Source: Shinisaurus crocodilurus
Lineage: Eukaryota; Chordata; Lepidosauria; Squamata; Shinisauridae
Direction: 5' to 3'
Length of the DNA stretch: 64,000 nt
Assembly: GCA_021292165.1 (NCBI GenBank)
Contig: CM037877.1
Location: 307,896,834 to 307,960,833 of the forward strand
How positions within the stretch are numbered: position 1 is the stretch's first letter; every line of letters starts with the position of its first letter. The notes under the pieces are model-generated. The model was not told the origin of the DNA. It searched no databases and worked only from the letters and a program-made list of their open reading frames with translations. Positions 43,686 through 54,960 of this stretch are shown in pieces. The position numbers were made by a program, and so were the translations under genes.

Positions 43686-44625
43686 TGTTACAGTAGTCCA
43701 AATGGGAAGTAACTAAGGCATGCATGACCATGGCCAGATCAGACACCTCTAGGACCAGGCACAGTTGTTGCACTAGTCTCAACTATGCAAATGCAGTCCT
43801 GGCCACTGCCGAGACCTGGGCATCCAGGTTCAGTGCCGAGTCCAAGACTACACCCAAACTGCACGCCCAACAAGTCTTCAGCGGGAGTGTAACTCCATCC
43901 AGCACAGGCTGAATCCCTATTCCCTGATCTGCCTTTTGACTGACCAGGAGCACCTCTGTCTTGCCTGGATAAAGCTTCACTTTGTTTGGCCTCATCCGGT
44001 CCATTACAGTCATGCCACACTGATTTAGAACCAGAACAGCTTCCCTGGATTTAGATGGAAAGGAGAGAGAGTTGGGTATCATCAGAATACTGGTGGCACC
44101 GAACCCCAGTGCTCCAGACATTGTCTCCAAGTAGTTTCATATATATGTTAAATAGCGTGGGGGATAAGATGGAAGAACCCCGAGAGACACCACAGGCCAA
44201 AGGCCACAGCATTGAACAGGAATCCCTCAGCACCACCTTCTGAAATTTCCCCTCCAAGAAAGACCTGATCCACTGTATAACAGTGCCTCCCAGTCCCATC
44301 TCAGACAGACACCCCAGAAGGATACCATGGTCAATGGTTTCAAAAGCCACTGAGAAGTCCAGCAGAACCAACAGGGACACACTCCCCCTGTCCAGTTCCC
44401 AGTGCAGATCATCCACCAAGGTGACCCAAGCAGTCTCTGTTCTATAACCAGGCCTGGAGCCAGACTGAAATGGATCTAAATAATCTGTCTCATCCAGAAA
44501 TCCCTGGAGCAGCTGAGAAGCCATCACATGCTCCAGCACCTTGCCCAGGAATGGAATATTGGAGAATGGCCAGAAATTATCCAACACAGCGGAGTTCCGT
44601 TGCACAAAGAAAGCTCCACACATGT

Positions 44626-45010
44626 ATAGTTATACACACAGGGACTTTTCCCAGACCTTATTATGAACATCTGGATGTCAGGCATGAGTGATCCTGCTTC
44701 ACCCCCACCCCACCCATGCATTCATATAACAACTAAAAGGGGCTTTGATGGGTTCTAGCTCAATGTGAACAGGCTTTTCATTTAAGGTGGTACAACAGTT
44801 TTGTCTGTGATTCTGTCTGTATATATGTGATGACCCATTCACATATTTACACATTATCACCTGCAGTTCCAGTCAACAAATGGTGAACATAAAGACATGG
44901 CCCATGACCCAGTTCTGTTAACTGGATTAATGAGTAATACATGGGTCATTCATATGTGACACAATCAGTGTGTATTCCACACTGGTGGTGGTGGGGATGT
45001 GGTAGGCGGT
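44626..45010. other. Unclassified stretch
   Basis: No recognised gene or repeat. Confidence 0.3.
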
Positions 45011-45316
45011 CACACTCGTGACCGAGTAAGATTGTCTTCCAGGATAAAATTACAAAAAGAGAATTATATAAAGAGGAAATTGTATAAAATTGTGTAGACT
45101 CTAGCAATGGGACCGTAAGTGACTGCGGAGGCCAATTCTAGATCCACACAGCTTCCCACAGTGAGGACACAGGTTACCAGATGGAAGATGGTCCTGTAAA
45201 GGATTCGTTTGACGTGCTTTTCGCTTAGCATGTTTCTCCCTTTCACCTTGCACTCGGGCTTCTTCAAAGTCCATAGAACCTTTGTGAAAGGCCAACCTCC
45301 AGTTAAAGCATTCATG
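45011..45316 (-). repeat. RTE-like LINE 3' fragment
   Basis: The minus-strand 64-codon frame 45295-45101 encodes the last residues including the C2H2 finger (CPHCGKLCGSRIGLRSH). It is 5'-truncated at about 45316 and abuts the older CR1. Confidence 0.88.
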
Positions 45317-46455
45317 GGAATGTACCTGGGTGCCAAAAGAAGGAAGCTATTAGAGAAAAGAAGGCTTCCTTCAGAAAATGAAAGTCTTGCCCAAATAAGG
45401 AAAACAAAAGGGAGAACAGGCTTGGAAAAAAGGAGATGCAACCAGACAAAAAGAAATGAAAATAAAAAGCATTTTGAGGGGCATATTGCTAAAAACATCA
45501 AGACAAACAATAAATAATTATTTAAATATATCAGAAGCTGGAAACTAGCTAGGGAGGCAGTTGAACCATTGGACAACAATGGAGTTAAAGGAGTACTAAA
45601 GGAGGATAAGGAGGTCGCAGAGAAGCTGAATGAATTCTTTTCATCTGACTTCACTGCAGAAGATATATAACCGATACCTGTGCCTGAACTGATATTTTCA
45701 GAAAGGGAGTCTGAGGAACTGAGGCAAATAGTGTTGACAAAAGATATTATTAAAGATAAAATTGGTAAGCATATAAAACAGCAAGCCCAGCTGAGAAAGA
45801 ATCAACATTGCTTCTGCAAACATAAGTCCTGTCTCACTAACCTTTTAGATTTCGTTGAGAGTGTCAATAAACATGTGGACAGGGGTGATCCAGTAGACAT
45901 TGTTTACTTGGACTTCCAAAAGGCTTTTGACAAAGTCCTTCACCAAAGACTCCTGAGCAAACTTAGCAGTCATGGAATAAGAGGGGAGGTCCTCGTATGG
46001 ATCAGTAACTGGTTAAAGAACAGAAAGCAGAGAGCAGTAATAAATGGCAAATTCTCCCAATGGAGTGTTGTAAACAGTGGGGTCCCACAGGGATCTGTAT
46101 TGGGACCAATGCTTTTCAACTTACTCATAAATGATTCTGGAATCAATCAGGAGTGAGCAGTGAAGTGGCCATGTTTGCTGATGACACCAAATTATTCAGG
46201 GTTATTAAAACAAGAAGGGATTCTGTAGAGCTCCAAAAGGATCTCTCCAAACTGGGAGAATGGGCATCAAAATGGCAAATGCAGTTCAATGTAAGCAAGT
46301 GTGTACAGGGATGCACGTTGGGGCAAAAATATCCCAACTTGAGGCTAATGGGATCTGAGCTATCGGAGGCTGACCAAGAAAGAGATCTTTCTCTTGTGGT
46401 GGACAGCTTGATGAAAATGTCAACCCAGTGTGCAGCTGCTGTGAAAAAGGCAAAC

Positions 46456-46820
46456 TGTCATAAATCTGCCCAGTGTCAAGATAAGCCGTTGTCGTTATCA
46501 CAGTCCGAGTGTCGAAGCCAAAATATACCAGTCCAAAACAGAGCAAACATAAACCAGTTAGGGATCAGGCAGGCACAGGCGTAGTCAGGGTCGTTCCGAG
46601 GATCAAAGGTACAGAGGTCTGAGCTCAGGAATATCAGGAGCGTCTGGCAGTAGCTGTAACAAACAATTGCTTCCAGCATCTGAGTGTGTTTGGGACCTGC
46701 CTTTTGAGCAGGCGCTGATTGGTAAGGCTGCCCAGCTGGGTCAGGCTGCACTTCGCCTGACCCCGCCCCAAACACACTCCGGCACGGCTGGTCTCTGTCT
46801 GACCCACTGGAGGCACAACA
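46456..46820. repeat. Solo LTR, 365 bp (LTR 3), inside CR1
   Basis: Begins TGT and ends ACA, with a perfect 5-bp duplication CAAAC at 46451-46455 and 46821-46825; removing it and one duplication restores the CR1 reading order. Orientation is unclear because no AATAAA is visible on either strand. Confidence 0.8.
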
Positions 46821-47021
46821 CAAACTCCATGATGGGCATAATTAGGAAAGGAATTGAAAATAAAACTGCCAAGACCATACTCCCCTTACACAAATCTATG
46901 GTGTGACCACACTTAGAATATGTTGTACAGTTGGTGTCACCACATCTAAAAAAAGGATATAGTAGAGTTGGAAAAAGTTCAGAAAAGGGGCAACTAAAAT
47001 GATCAAGGGGCTGTGGCTTGT

Positions 47022-47190
47022 GACCTGTGGCTCATGCTGGCTCAGCTTGTCTGAGTGCGGAAAGCTAAGCAGGGTCAGGCCTGGTTATTACTTGGATGGG
47101 AGACCCCCTCCTCTAGTTTCCTGCATTGAGCAGGGGGTTGGACTCCATGGCCTTGTAGGCCCCTTCCAACTCGATGATCTATGAATCTAT
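47022..47190 (+). repeat. 5S rRNA-headed SINE inside CR1
   Basis: Plus-strand copy: GACCTGTGGCTCATGCTGG start, AGCTAAGCAGGGTCAGGCCT, GGTTATTACTTGGATGGGAG, then GAGCAGGGGGTTGGACTCCA and ATCTATGAATCTAT. The A box, intermediate element and C box of the 5S promoter are all recognisable. Confidence 0.93.
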
Positions 47191-47834
47191 GGAGCAACTC
47201 CCCTACGAGGAAAGGTTTACAGCAGCTGGGATTGTTTAGCTTAGGAAAAAGGCGAGTGAGGGGAGACATGATTGGGGTGTACAAAATTATTCATGGTGTG
47301 GAGAAAGTGGACAGGGAGACTTTTTCTCCCTCTCTCATAATACTTGAACCCAATGGGGTCATCCCATGAAGCTGAATGGTGGGAGATTTAGGGCAGATCA
47401 AAGGAAGTCCTTCACACAGCGCATAGTTAAAAGTATGGAATCCACTTCCACAAGATGTACTGATGGCCACCAATCTGGGTGGCTTTAAAGGGGGATTGGA
47501 TAAATTCCTGGAGGAGAAGGCTATCAATGGCTACTAGTCCTGATTGCTCTATGCTACCTCCAGTCTCAGAGGCAGTACCAGTATGCCTATGTACAGCAGC
47601 TGCTACGGAACACGGGTGGGAAGGTGCTGTTGCACCCATGTCCTGCTTGTGGGTTTCCCGCGGGCAGCTGGTTGACCACTGTGTGAACAAAATGCTGGAC
47701 TAGAGGGACCCTTGGTCTGATCCAGCGGGGCTCTTCTTACATTCTTATGTTCTTATGAGAAGTGATCTTGAATAGGAAGAGGAAAGAAGCACATTCTTTC
47801 TGCCAGGCACAGAGTGGCATTGGCTGCATTTACA

Positions 47835-48005
47835 GACCTGTGGCTCACGCTGGCTCAGCTTGTCTGAGTGTGGAAAAGCTAAGCAGGGTCAGGCCTGGTG
47901 ATTACTTGGATGGGAGACCCCCCTCCTCTAGTTCCCTGCATTGAGCAGGGGGTGGGACTCGATGACCTTGTAGGCCCCTTCCAACTCTTATGATCTATGA
48001 ATCTA
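47835..48005 (+). repeat. 5S rRNA-headed SINE with CR1 tail
   Basis: Second plus-strand copy, 650 bp downstream, full-length with the same parts. Confidence 0.93.
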
Positions 48006-48484
48006 CCCTGTAGTTATGGGGCATGTGACAGAAATGAAGATGCTGCTGGCTTTTTTGTAGGCTGCTGGGAACAGAACTTCCTTCTCCCACCTCACACAGC
48101 TTGCAGAATGTCAGCCCACATGCTGCAAACATTCCAGGAAACCAGATCTGTATCCTTTGAGTGGCTCTGGTTCCAGGAGCAATAAATCATCCCGACACAT
48201 AGATGCTTAGATCTCTGGGAGGCGGTGGGCTTCTCCAGTACAAAACACCATCCCAGCTCTGATTCCAGTTGCCAAGAGTGGCAGCCGAGTTGCTTTTGAG
48301 AAGTCTGAGACATGCTACTTGGAGCCAGCTGGGGTGCATTTCTTTTCCAAATGGTTACAGAGCAAATCGTGAAGAGGGAAGATGTAACAAGGACAACCCA
48401 GCCTTGAGTAGGGGGGTCAAGATGGAGAATCTCTCCTTGCTTAGCAACCTCAGAACATAAGGTCAGAAGCAGGGGAAGAAAGCT
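48006..48484. other. Unclassified stretch
   Basis: No gene or repeat recognised. Confidence 0.3.
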
Positions 48485-48492
48485 ACAGCTAC

Positions 48493-49274
48493 CAGGGATG
48501 GGGACTCGGACTTGAGGACTTGACTCGTGAGTCGGACTGAGTCCCCCCTCTGACTCGACTCGGACTCGAGTCCCAATATTTTTAATGGGACTCGAGACTC
48601 GACTCGGGACTCGAGACCAAGGACTCGTCATCCCTGGGCTGTTGACGAGTCTTCTGGCTGTGCCAGAAGGAGTGCGATCACCGGTGAAGAGCGCATGGAA
48701 GCGAGGCGTGCCGCTGCTCGGCCACTATGGACAGCTACCAGGAGCGCAGCCCCAACGATGTGTTGAGATTTATTTTGATTGATGTGTTGTTTGGGTTAGG
48801 GTCAGACATTTTGGGTTTGGCTGCCTCTGCCTGCCTATTTGGGGTTCCCTGCCTCCTCTGCCTGCCTGGTCTCTTCTTGACCTGTTCAACAGTTGAATTG
48901 TCCAAGACAAAGGCCTCTGCCTGCCTGCTTTGGGGTTCCCTGCCTCCTCTGCCTGCCTGGTTATTTTGGCTTTTTCTGCCTGGTCTGTTCTTGCCAAAAT
49001 CAGTTGCAGAGTTTTGAAATAAAAAGGCACACTTGTGCCTAGAATTTATTTAAGCCACACATCTGAAGTAGCCTTATTTTGTTGGGGGGAAACCCCATTG
49101 ATTTTAATAGGGACTCGTGGAGTCAGCTTTGGGAGTGACTCAGGACTCGTGACTCATGAGTCACCATTTTGGACCAAGGACTCGGACTCGGACTCGAGAC
49201 TCGGGTCCAAAGACTCGTGACTCGACTCGTGACTCGACTCGTGACTCATGACCAAGGACTCTTCAACATCCCTG
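48493..49274 (-). mobile_element. GAGTC-array hAT element, copy D2
   Basis: 782 bp with CAGGGATG / CATCCCTG ends and a perfect 8-bp duplication ACAGCTAC at 48485-48492 and 49275-49282. Inverted relative to D1 and D3. It keeps an extra internal terminus, CATCCCTG at 48629-48636, and ~120 bp of CpG-containing sequence (48640-48760) that D1 lacks; D3 keeps only a short part of it near 63545-63580. Confidence 0.92.
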
Positions 49275-49589
49275 ACAGCTACTAACTGGGTGCTGGGACC
49301 AAGAAGAGATGGCTTCCTCGATTCTGCCATGCTTGTTGTGATCTTCTCAGGGGCACCGGCCCGGGCTGGAGACACAATCCACTCACCTAGGCAGACCTTG
49401 GTCTTATCCAGATAAGCATATTGGGGGCGTTGAGCCTCAGGCCTGCAGGCCAGATCTGGCCCCCTGGGGTCCCAATAGGGCCCTCTGAGGTTCCCTAGAT
49501 GGCCACCCCACCCCCTGTCATCACCCCCTTCCCCCTGAGTGCTGATCACTGAGTCACTTCCTGGATTCAGCATGTTTTTCTTCTGTTCT

Positions 49590-49784
49590 AAAAGGTTGAA
49601 ATGCCCATCCTACAGCTTAGTTACTGGCAGCAGGAGCTTTAAGGTAAAATATGCTGGATTTTTTTGGTATTTTGGCACCGCCTCTTTTGCCTTTGGCCCC
49701 ACCCTCCACTGGAATGCGGCCCCCAAGAGCTTCTTTGTAATATAATTTGGCCTTCAGGGGGGCCAAAATCAACACCCTTGCTTT
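49590..49784 (-). repeat. Dispersed repeat (family G), fragment
   Basis: The minus strand has GGCCAAATTATATTAC, GGGGGCCGCATTCCAGTGGA and GCCAAAGGCAAAAGAGGCGG, in the same order as 57574-57870, 59918-60246 and 63757-63983. The gene-free CAGGGGTG-type end suggests a hAT relative. Confidence 0.55.
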
Positions 49785-50034
49785 ATATACTCAACTAAAG
49801 CCGGGAAGCTTTCAACACGCAGAAGAAATCCCCGGCTGAAAAGACACCCTGATATACTCCATGCCTCACCACAATGTCACCTTTTCTTTCAGGGAACTGG
49901 GAAAGGTATTTGGGAAGTGTGCCCAGTAGTGACCCAGTAGTGAGCGGGGGGGGGGGGAGGCAAAATGGGAGGGAATTAAAAGAGAGGAGAAGAGGTGCCA
50001 GGCAGCAGCATGCAACAATGCTTCTGTTTAGTAG
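49785..50034. other. Unclassified
   Basis: Contains a poly-G run at about 49946-49957 and nothing recognised. Confidence 0.3.
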
Positions 50035-51413
50035 CAAGCGATCACTCGTGACCGAAGATTGTCTTCCAGTATAAAATTACAAAAAGAAAATTATAAAAGG
50101 AGGAAATTCTAAAAAAATGTGTAGACTCTAGCGATGGGTCCGTAAGTGACTGTGGAGGCCAATTCTAGATCCACACAGCTTCCCACAGTGAGGACACAGA
50201 TGGAAGATGGTCCTGTAAAGGATTCGTTTGACGTGCTTTTCACTTAGCACGTTTCTCCCTTTCACCTTGCACTCGGGCTTCTTCAAACTCCGTGGAACCT
50301 TTGTGAAAGGCCAACCTCCATTTAGATCGTTCATGGGCCAGAGCTTCCCAGTTTTCGATGTTTATATTGCATTTTTTTAGATTAGCCTTAAGAACATCTT
50401 TAAACCTCTTATACTGACCACCGGTATTCCGCTTTCCATCCTTGAGTTGGGAATAAAGTAACTGCTTTGGGAGACGGCAGTCAGACATTCGAACAACACG
50501 ACCGGTCCATTGAAGTTGGCGTTGAAGGATCATTTTTTCAACGCTAGTAGTCTTTGCTTCTTCCAGTACACTGACATTTGTTCGCCTATCTTCCCAAGTA
50601 ATTCGCAGGATTTTCCGGAGGCAACGTTGATGAAATCTTTCAAGGAGGTGGAAGTGACGTTTATAGATAGTCCATTTTTCGCAGGCATACAATAAAGTTG
50701 GTAATACAATGGCTTCATAAATCCAGCGTTTTGGTCTCCTTACAGATATCCCGATCTTCGAACACTCTATGTTTCATTCGAGAAAATGTGGCACTTGCGG
50801 AGCTCAAATGATACTGGATTTCAATGTCAGTGTTAGCTGTATCCAAGCTGGATAGATGGCATCACCAAAGGGTTAACTTGCACTTACTGATGAAGCACTC
50901 TGGGTTTTTTTGATGTTAAGTGAGAGACCACGTTTTTCGTATGCTTCTGCAAAAGCATTTAGGATAGTTTGGAGATCATCCTCTGAATGTGAGGAGACCA
51001 CATTATTATCAGCATAAGAAGTTCCACAATGGAGGTTGTAATTACCTTACTTTTTGCTTTTAGCCTACTGAGATTAAAAAGCTTTCCATCTGTTCAATAT
51101 ATAATTCCCACACCTGTGGGAAGTTTCCCCTCGACAAGATGTAAAATCATGGTGATGAAAATAGCAAATAATGTTGGGGCGATAACACATCCCTGTTTAA
51201 CACCTGATCCCACTTTAAATGGAGCACCGTGAGAGCCGTTGTTGTCCAAAACCATTGCCGTCATGTTGTCATGGAGAGGTCGCAAGATATTCACAAATTT
51301 ATTGGGGCATCCAATTTTCATAAGGATAGTCCAGAGAGCTGTTCGGTCTACAGTATCAAAGGCCTTAGCCAAATCAATAAATGCCATATAAAGGGGTTGA
51401 TTTTGCTCCCGGC
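50035..51413 (-). pseudogene. RTE-like LINE, decayed 3' half
   Basis: Minus strand. 50692-50240 encodes the C-terminal region; 51413-51094 encodes LYMAFIDLAKAFDTVDRTAL and SGVKQGCVIAPTLFAIF. Between them, several deletions (around 50720-50860 and 51018) break the frame, including near the YADD region. 5'-truncated at about 51413, just before the FIDLAKAFD motif. Older than the 36.7 kb copy. Confidence 0.9.
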
Positions 51414-51888
51414 AAAATTTATTTAGCTTATATTTACCACCCTTTCTTGGAGATTGGTTTGCCCCAGATGAAGACGTAAGACAACTTATGGGCAGGAGCC
51501 ATGGGACAAAGCCAGCAGTCAGGACCAAAGAGTAAATCAGGAGTCAAGATTGAAGAGCAAGTCAGGACTGAAGAACAAACCAGGGGGCAGATCAAGGAGC
51601 AAGCCAGAAGTTAGGACTGAAGGACACCTGAAGGATAAGGGTTCATGCCAGAGCTCAGGAAGACCTTTTTACTGAAGCTAGGGTTAACTGGACTCAGAAG
51701 CCCTCCTAAACTTCATCCTGTCAAAGAGGATCCAATGACCATCCAGAGGAGTGGTCGAGAGACTTAGGATGCTAAGCTGCCTAGGCAGATGCTGTGACAC
51801 ACAGTTCATTGGCTCTCCCCACAGGGCAGCTACACACAGACCCAAAGGCTTCCAGTTCATATCCTGGTGGTATCATGTTCCCCAGCCG
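51414..51888. other. Unclassified; degenerate short tandem pattern at 51500-51640
   Basis: Words like AGTCAGGACTGAAGAACAA, AAGTTAGGACTGAAGG and AATCAGGAGTCAAGATTGAA recur, a decayed ~20-30 bp tandem or LTR-derived array. No gene. Confidence 0.35.
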
Positions 51889-51889
51889 A

Positions 51890-52157
51890 CCTCTTCTCTT
51901 CTCGACTATCCCAGAGTGTAGGACACGGAATAATGGGCTCAAGTTACAGGAACCTAGATTCCACCTAAACAGAGCAATAAGACAATGGAACCAACTACCT
52001 AGGGAGGTGGTGGGCTCTCCCACTCTGGGGGCATTCAAGGTGCAGCTGGACAGCCATCTGATAGGGATGCTTTGACCTGGATTCCTGCATTGAGCAGGGG
52101 GTTGGACTCGATGGCCTTGTAGGGCCCTTCCAATTCTACTATTCTATGATTCTATGA
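51890..52157 (+). repeat. CR1 3' end fragment
   Basis: Encodes [18 protein letters not shown], with an internal loss of about 24 bp compared with the other copies, and ends with ATTCTATGATTCTATGA. Confidence 0.9.
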
Positions 52158-53263
52158 CCCTCACTCAAGCCCACAGAGGTGATGAGGCAGCGTCTCTTGA
52201 AGACACTCCACCCCCAGTTTCTTCCAGGCCAGAGTATGTTGCTTTAGTGGATCCTAGGATACAGCATATCTACTTTCAGGGCAGCTCACCTCACCCTCCA
52301 TGTTGTGGGATCCAATGGCTGCAGAACAAGGCAGGGGCCTGTTAAGGGGTCAGCAACTAGGGATGCCTGGATCTTGTGGAATCCGTCCCATGTGGGTTTC
52401 GCATCTGGTGTCATTAGTTCCAGCCTCTGCTCACAGGCAGCTTCGATTTTTCCACCGGTGTGCGGAAAAATATGCAAAAAAATCCACTAGAGGTTTCGTC
52501 ACAATTTATGTAATTTACAACATTAGCACGTAACATTTAGCATATTTCCCCCCATCCCATCCCATCCCACTTTCCCTGGTGGATACATTTCTGTAATTTC
52601 CCCCCCGGAATGGCGTATGTCTCAGTGTAATCTTGCGTATTTTCCAACAAACAGATTTGTTGTAAATTTTGGGGAAAGTAAAAAATGGTTCGGAATCCTG
52701 AGGACTCTGCGTGGCCTGAGGAGGCCGGTCCACCCAGAGATTCTTCAGGTTGGACTATTAGAAATCCAAACTCATTTCGGTCCACCTCGGATTTCTCCAG
52801 CACCCCTACCAACAGCTGGACTAATGTAGCCATCCTAGAGAAGGCCCCAGAAGGCCTGTGCACCTCGCTGAAGCAACAGCTCTCCCCTCCCCGGGGGAGA
52901 ACAACACTCCATCCAGCTCCCTCACGGTGCTCTGTCCAAGGTCCTGACTGGTTCTGCCTCATCTGAACCAGGCCCTGCTGCATCCACCTTGACCTGACCT
53001 TATGAGATGTGACTCTGCCTTTCCTGCCATTACGCTACCCTGCCTGCCAGTATTTGCCATTGTTCATTCCATTTCCCTGGAGAACTTGGAGCCTGGTTGG
53101 AACAGGACAGGCAGCTCCTGACACTTGTAACATGAAACACATGGGGCCCCTCTCTCCACATGCTCACAGGAACTCTCTTCAGTACTCATTTAGCAAAGTG
53201 CCTGTCCTTATGATGGGCCGGATCTCTGCAGAGGGTGGGTTTGTATGTTGTACAACATACAGT
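52158..53263. other. Unclassified; AT-rich degenerate repeat at 52440-52700
   Basis: 52440-52700 has repeated AAAATATGC/ATTTTCC-like words, similar in style to 55800-56060. No gene. Confidence 0.3.
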
Positions 53264-53426
53264 ATGCCTCCGTAGTCCAGTTGCTGGGGAACTTGGGCGG
53301 GAGGGTGCTGTGGCACTCCTGTCCCGCTTGTGGGATCCCGTGGGCAGCTGGTTGGCCCCTGTGTTACCAGAATGCAGAACTAGATGGATCCTTGGTCTGG
53401 TCCAGCAGGGTTCCTCTTATGTTCTC
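53264..53426 (+). repeat. Old CR1 3' fragment
   Basis: CAGTTGCTGGGGAACTTGGG, GGGAGGGTGCTGTGGCAC and CTTATGTTCT match the older CR1 3' end at 47590-47756. Confidence 0.7.
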
Positions 53427-53734
53427 AGGTTGCTGAGACCCCTGAGGGTCCTTACACCCCACTCAGGATCCCTGTTAACAGAGGCCAGAACCCCAAGCTT
53501 CAGTGCTGCCCTCACCACGGAGTGTCCTCCAGGGCAGCATTTGCTGTTTCCCGTAGAAGTAAATGGCAACAATCCACATAGATGGGAGAAAGTAAAAGGG
53601 TGGGGCTGGACCCACTCATGGATGAGTCAAGCCATTGGTCAAAATGGCCGCCTCTCTTCTCACTGTCGGCAACTCTCAGGGGCCTCTGGCTGGCATCCTT
53701 TGCAGCCAGGCTGCTTGGGAATAATTCAACTGGA

Positions 53735-53912
53735 CGTGCCAGGGACCTTCTGCATGCAAGGAGTGGGTGCTTGGCCACTCACCCGTGAGCCCTCTCCCAA
53801 AGCATGACGCTGCCTTGCACTGAGTCAGCCCATTGGTCCATCTAGGCTAGCACCATCTTCTCTGAGTGGCAGGAGATCTCCGGGATCTCAGGAAGGTGCC
53901 TTTGCCATCATC
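53735..53912 (-). repeat. tRNA-derived SINE (second type) fragment
   Basis: GGGACCTTCTGCATGCAAGG and GCCTTGCACTGAGTCAGCCC are antisense head and tail pieces of the SINE at 20690. Confidence 0.6.
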
Positions 53913-53920
53913 CGATCTGA

Positions 53921-54213
53921 CATAGAATCATAGAATCATAGAAAAGTAGAGTTAGAAGGGGGGCCTACAAGGCCATCGAGTCCAACCCCCTGCTCAATCC
54001 AGGAATCCAGGTCAAAGCATCCCCGACAGATTATTGTCCAGCTGCACCTTGAATGCCTCCAGAGTGGCAGAGCCCACCACCTCCCTAGGTAGTTGATTCC
54101 ATTGTCTTATTGCTCTAACAGTCAGGAAATGTTTCCTGATGTTTAGGTGGAATCTAGGTTCCTGTAACTTGAGCCCATTATTCCGTGTCCTGCAAACTGG
54201 GATGATGGAGAAG
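53921..54213 (-). repeat. CR1 3' end fragment
   Basis: The minus strand encodes [20 protein letters not shown] and the following residues up to the 3' repeat. The upstream frame is flanking DNA. Confidence 0.9.
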
Positions 54214-54849
54214 ACAGATGAGCTCCTTCTAAGTTGGGATGCTGGGGCTTGACCTTCTGCACACGGGGCCACCGGGCCTCCCAGGGCCTCCCCCACTAGC
54301 CAACCTGCTCCTGTCTTCTGCTCCATTCTGGGCTCAGTTTCTGATGGAATGTGGAGAAATACCTCTTAGAAATACCCTGTCAGGCTGAGCCCCAGCATGG
54401 GAAATACACGCTAAGGTTCAACCCTGGCTCCAATCAGGCCTGACTGGAGGAGCTGGTGTGATCCCTGTGGGGGAAGCAAATGGATCCTATTATTTCCCCC
54501 CCCCCCAAGTGGCCAGCATTAATCTGCACACCAGGCGGTCTGCTCCGGCCCCAAATCTCATTACTAGGCTACGCTGTTCGTTTGCTAAGCTGGCATGTGA
54601 GCAGGCCAGCCTCCGCGTTGACTCCTGAGCCAAAAGCTCTTTTCTGTGATTCAGAGATCTGAGTTTTAATTAACGGAAAGCGGCGCCCCGTTCTGCCCAA
54701 CGCAGCACTCTTAAAAGTTCAATTGTTGATTGAGGCGAGAGCCATTTCTCACCAGGTAGAGAATATGAGACACGGATCGGAACATAAAAGATTGTTTTAA
54801 TTAAACCTGGCATTTCCAAGGCTTCTGCTGACAGGAGGATAATAGTGTA
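54214..54849. other. Unclassified; candidate conserved block at 54620-54800
   Basis: The block contains GAGTTTTAATTAACGG and TTGTTTTAATTAAACC, AT-core words in unique-looking sequence. Enhancer-like only by composition. Confidence 0.25.
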
Positions 54850-54960
54850 ACTGGGGTTCAAAAAATGGATTAGACAAATTTATGGGGAATAGAGACATCA
54901 GTGGCAATTAGCCAAGATGGGCTGCCGACGGATGTGCAAATGGCTCGCCTCCCCTGAAAG
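54850..54960 (+). repeat. Old CR1 3' scrap
   Basis: AAAATGGATTAGACAAATTTATGG and AAGATGGGCTGC resemble the older CR1 3' region, weakly. Confidence 0.4.

Larger units (their letters stand above)
42205..44625 (-). pseudogene. L2 LINE, RT region to 3' tail, split by two hAT elements
   Basis: Minus strand, degraded but ordered. 44623-44051 holds RT: LDPFQSGSRPGYRTETAW, LLVLLDFSVAFETIDHGILL and HQYSDDTQLSL, where the catalytic motif reads YSDD instead of YADD and GVPQGS has become GVSRGS. 44130-43783 holds the next part. After a 690-bp hAT insertion comes YVGLPLKTIQKLQLIQNVAA (near 42990-42900), then after a second hAT insertion QLHWLLVCFWVEFKVLVMT (42743-42528), and finally a 3' UTR and tail to 42205. 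Several stops and shifts break it. It is an old, dead copy and a good clock for the insertions. Confidence 0.88.
45317..47756 (+). pseudogene. Older CR1 subfamily, ORF2 3' half, split by LTR and SINE
   Basis: Diverged from the young CR1 copies. 45680-46156 holds RT with FCKHKSCLTNLLDFVESVNK, IVYLDFQKAFDKVLH and NSGVPQGSVLGPMLFN; a shift near 46150 leads to MFADDTKLFRV. The region continues after a solo LTR (46456-46820) and after a 5S-headed SINE (47022-47190). The C-terminal words RRVRGDMIGVYKIIHG and SLIILEPNG follow, and the 3' end is TTCTTATGTTCTTATGA at 47740-47756, the terminal repeat of an older CR1 group. Multiple lesions; dead. Confidence 0.88.

Noticed and set aside
43000..43690. 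CRISPR array or satellite from the repeated GAGTC units
   Set aside because: Units are irregular, lack equal spacers, and are confined within hAT ends with 8-bp duplications in a vertebrate genome.
47022..48005. True 5S rRNA genes
   Set aside because: Only the internal promoter part is 5S-like, and it is fused to a CR1 tail in every copy, so these are SINEs.
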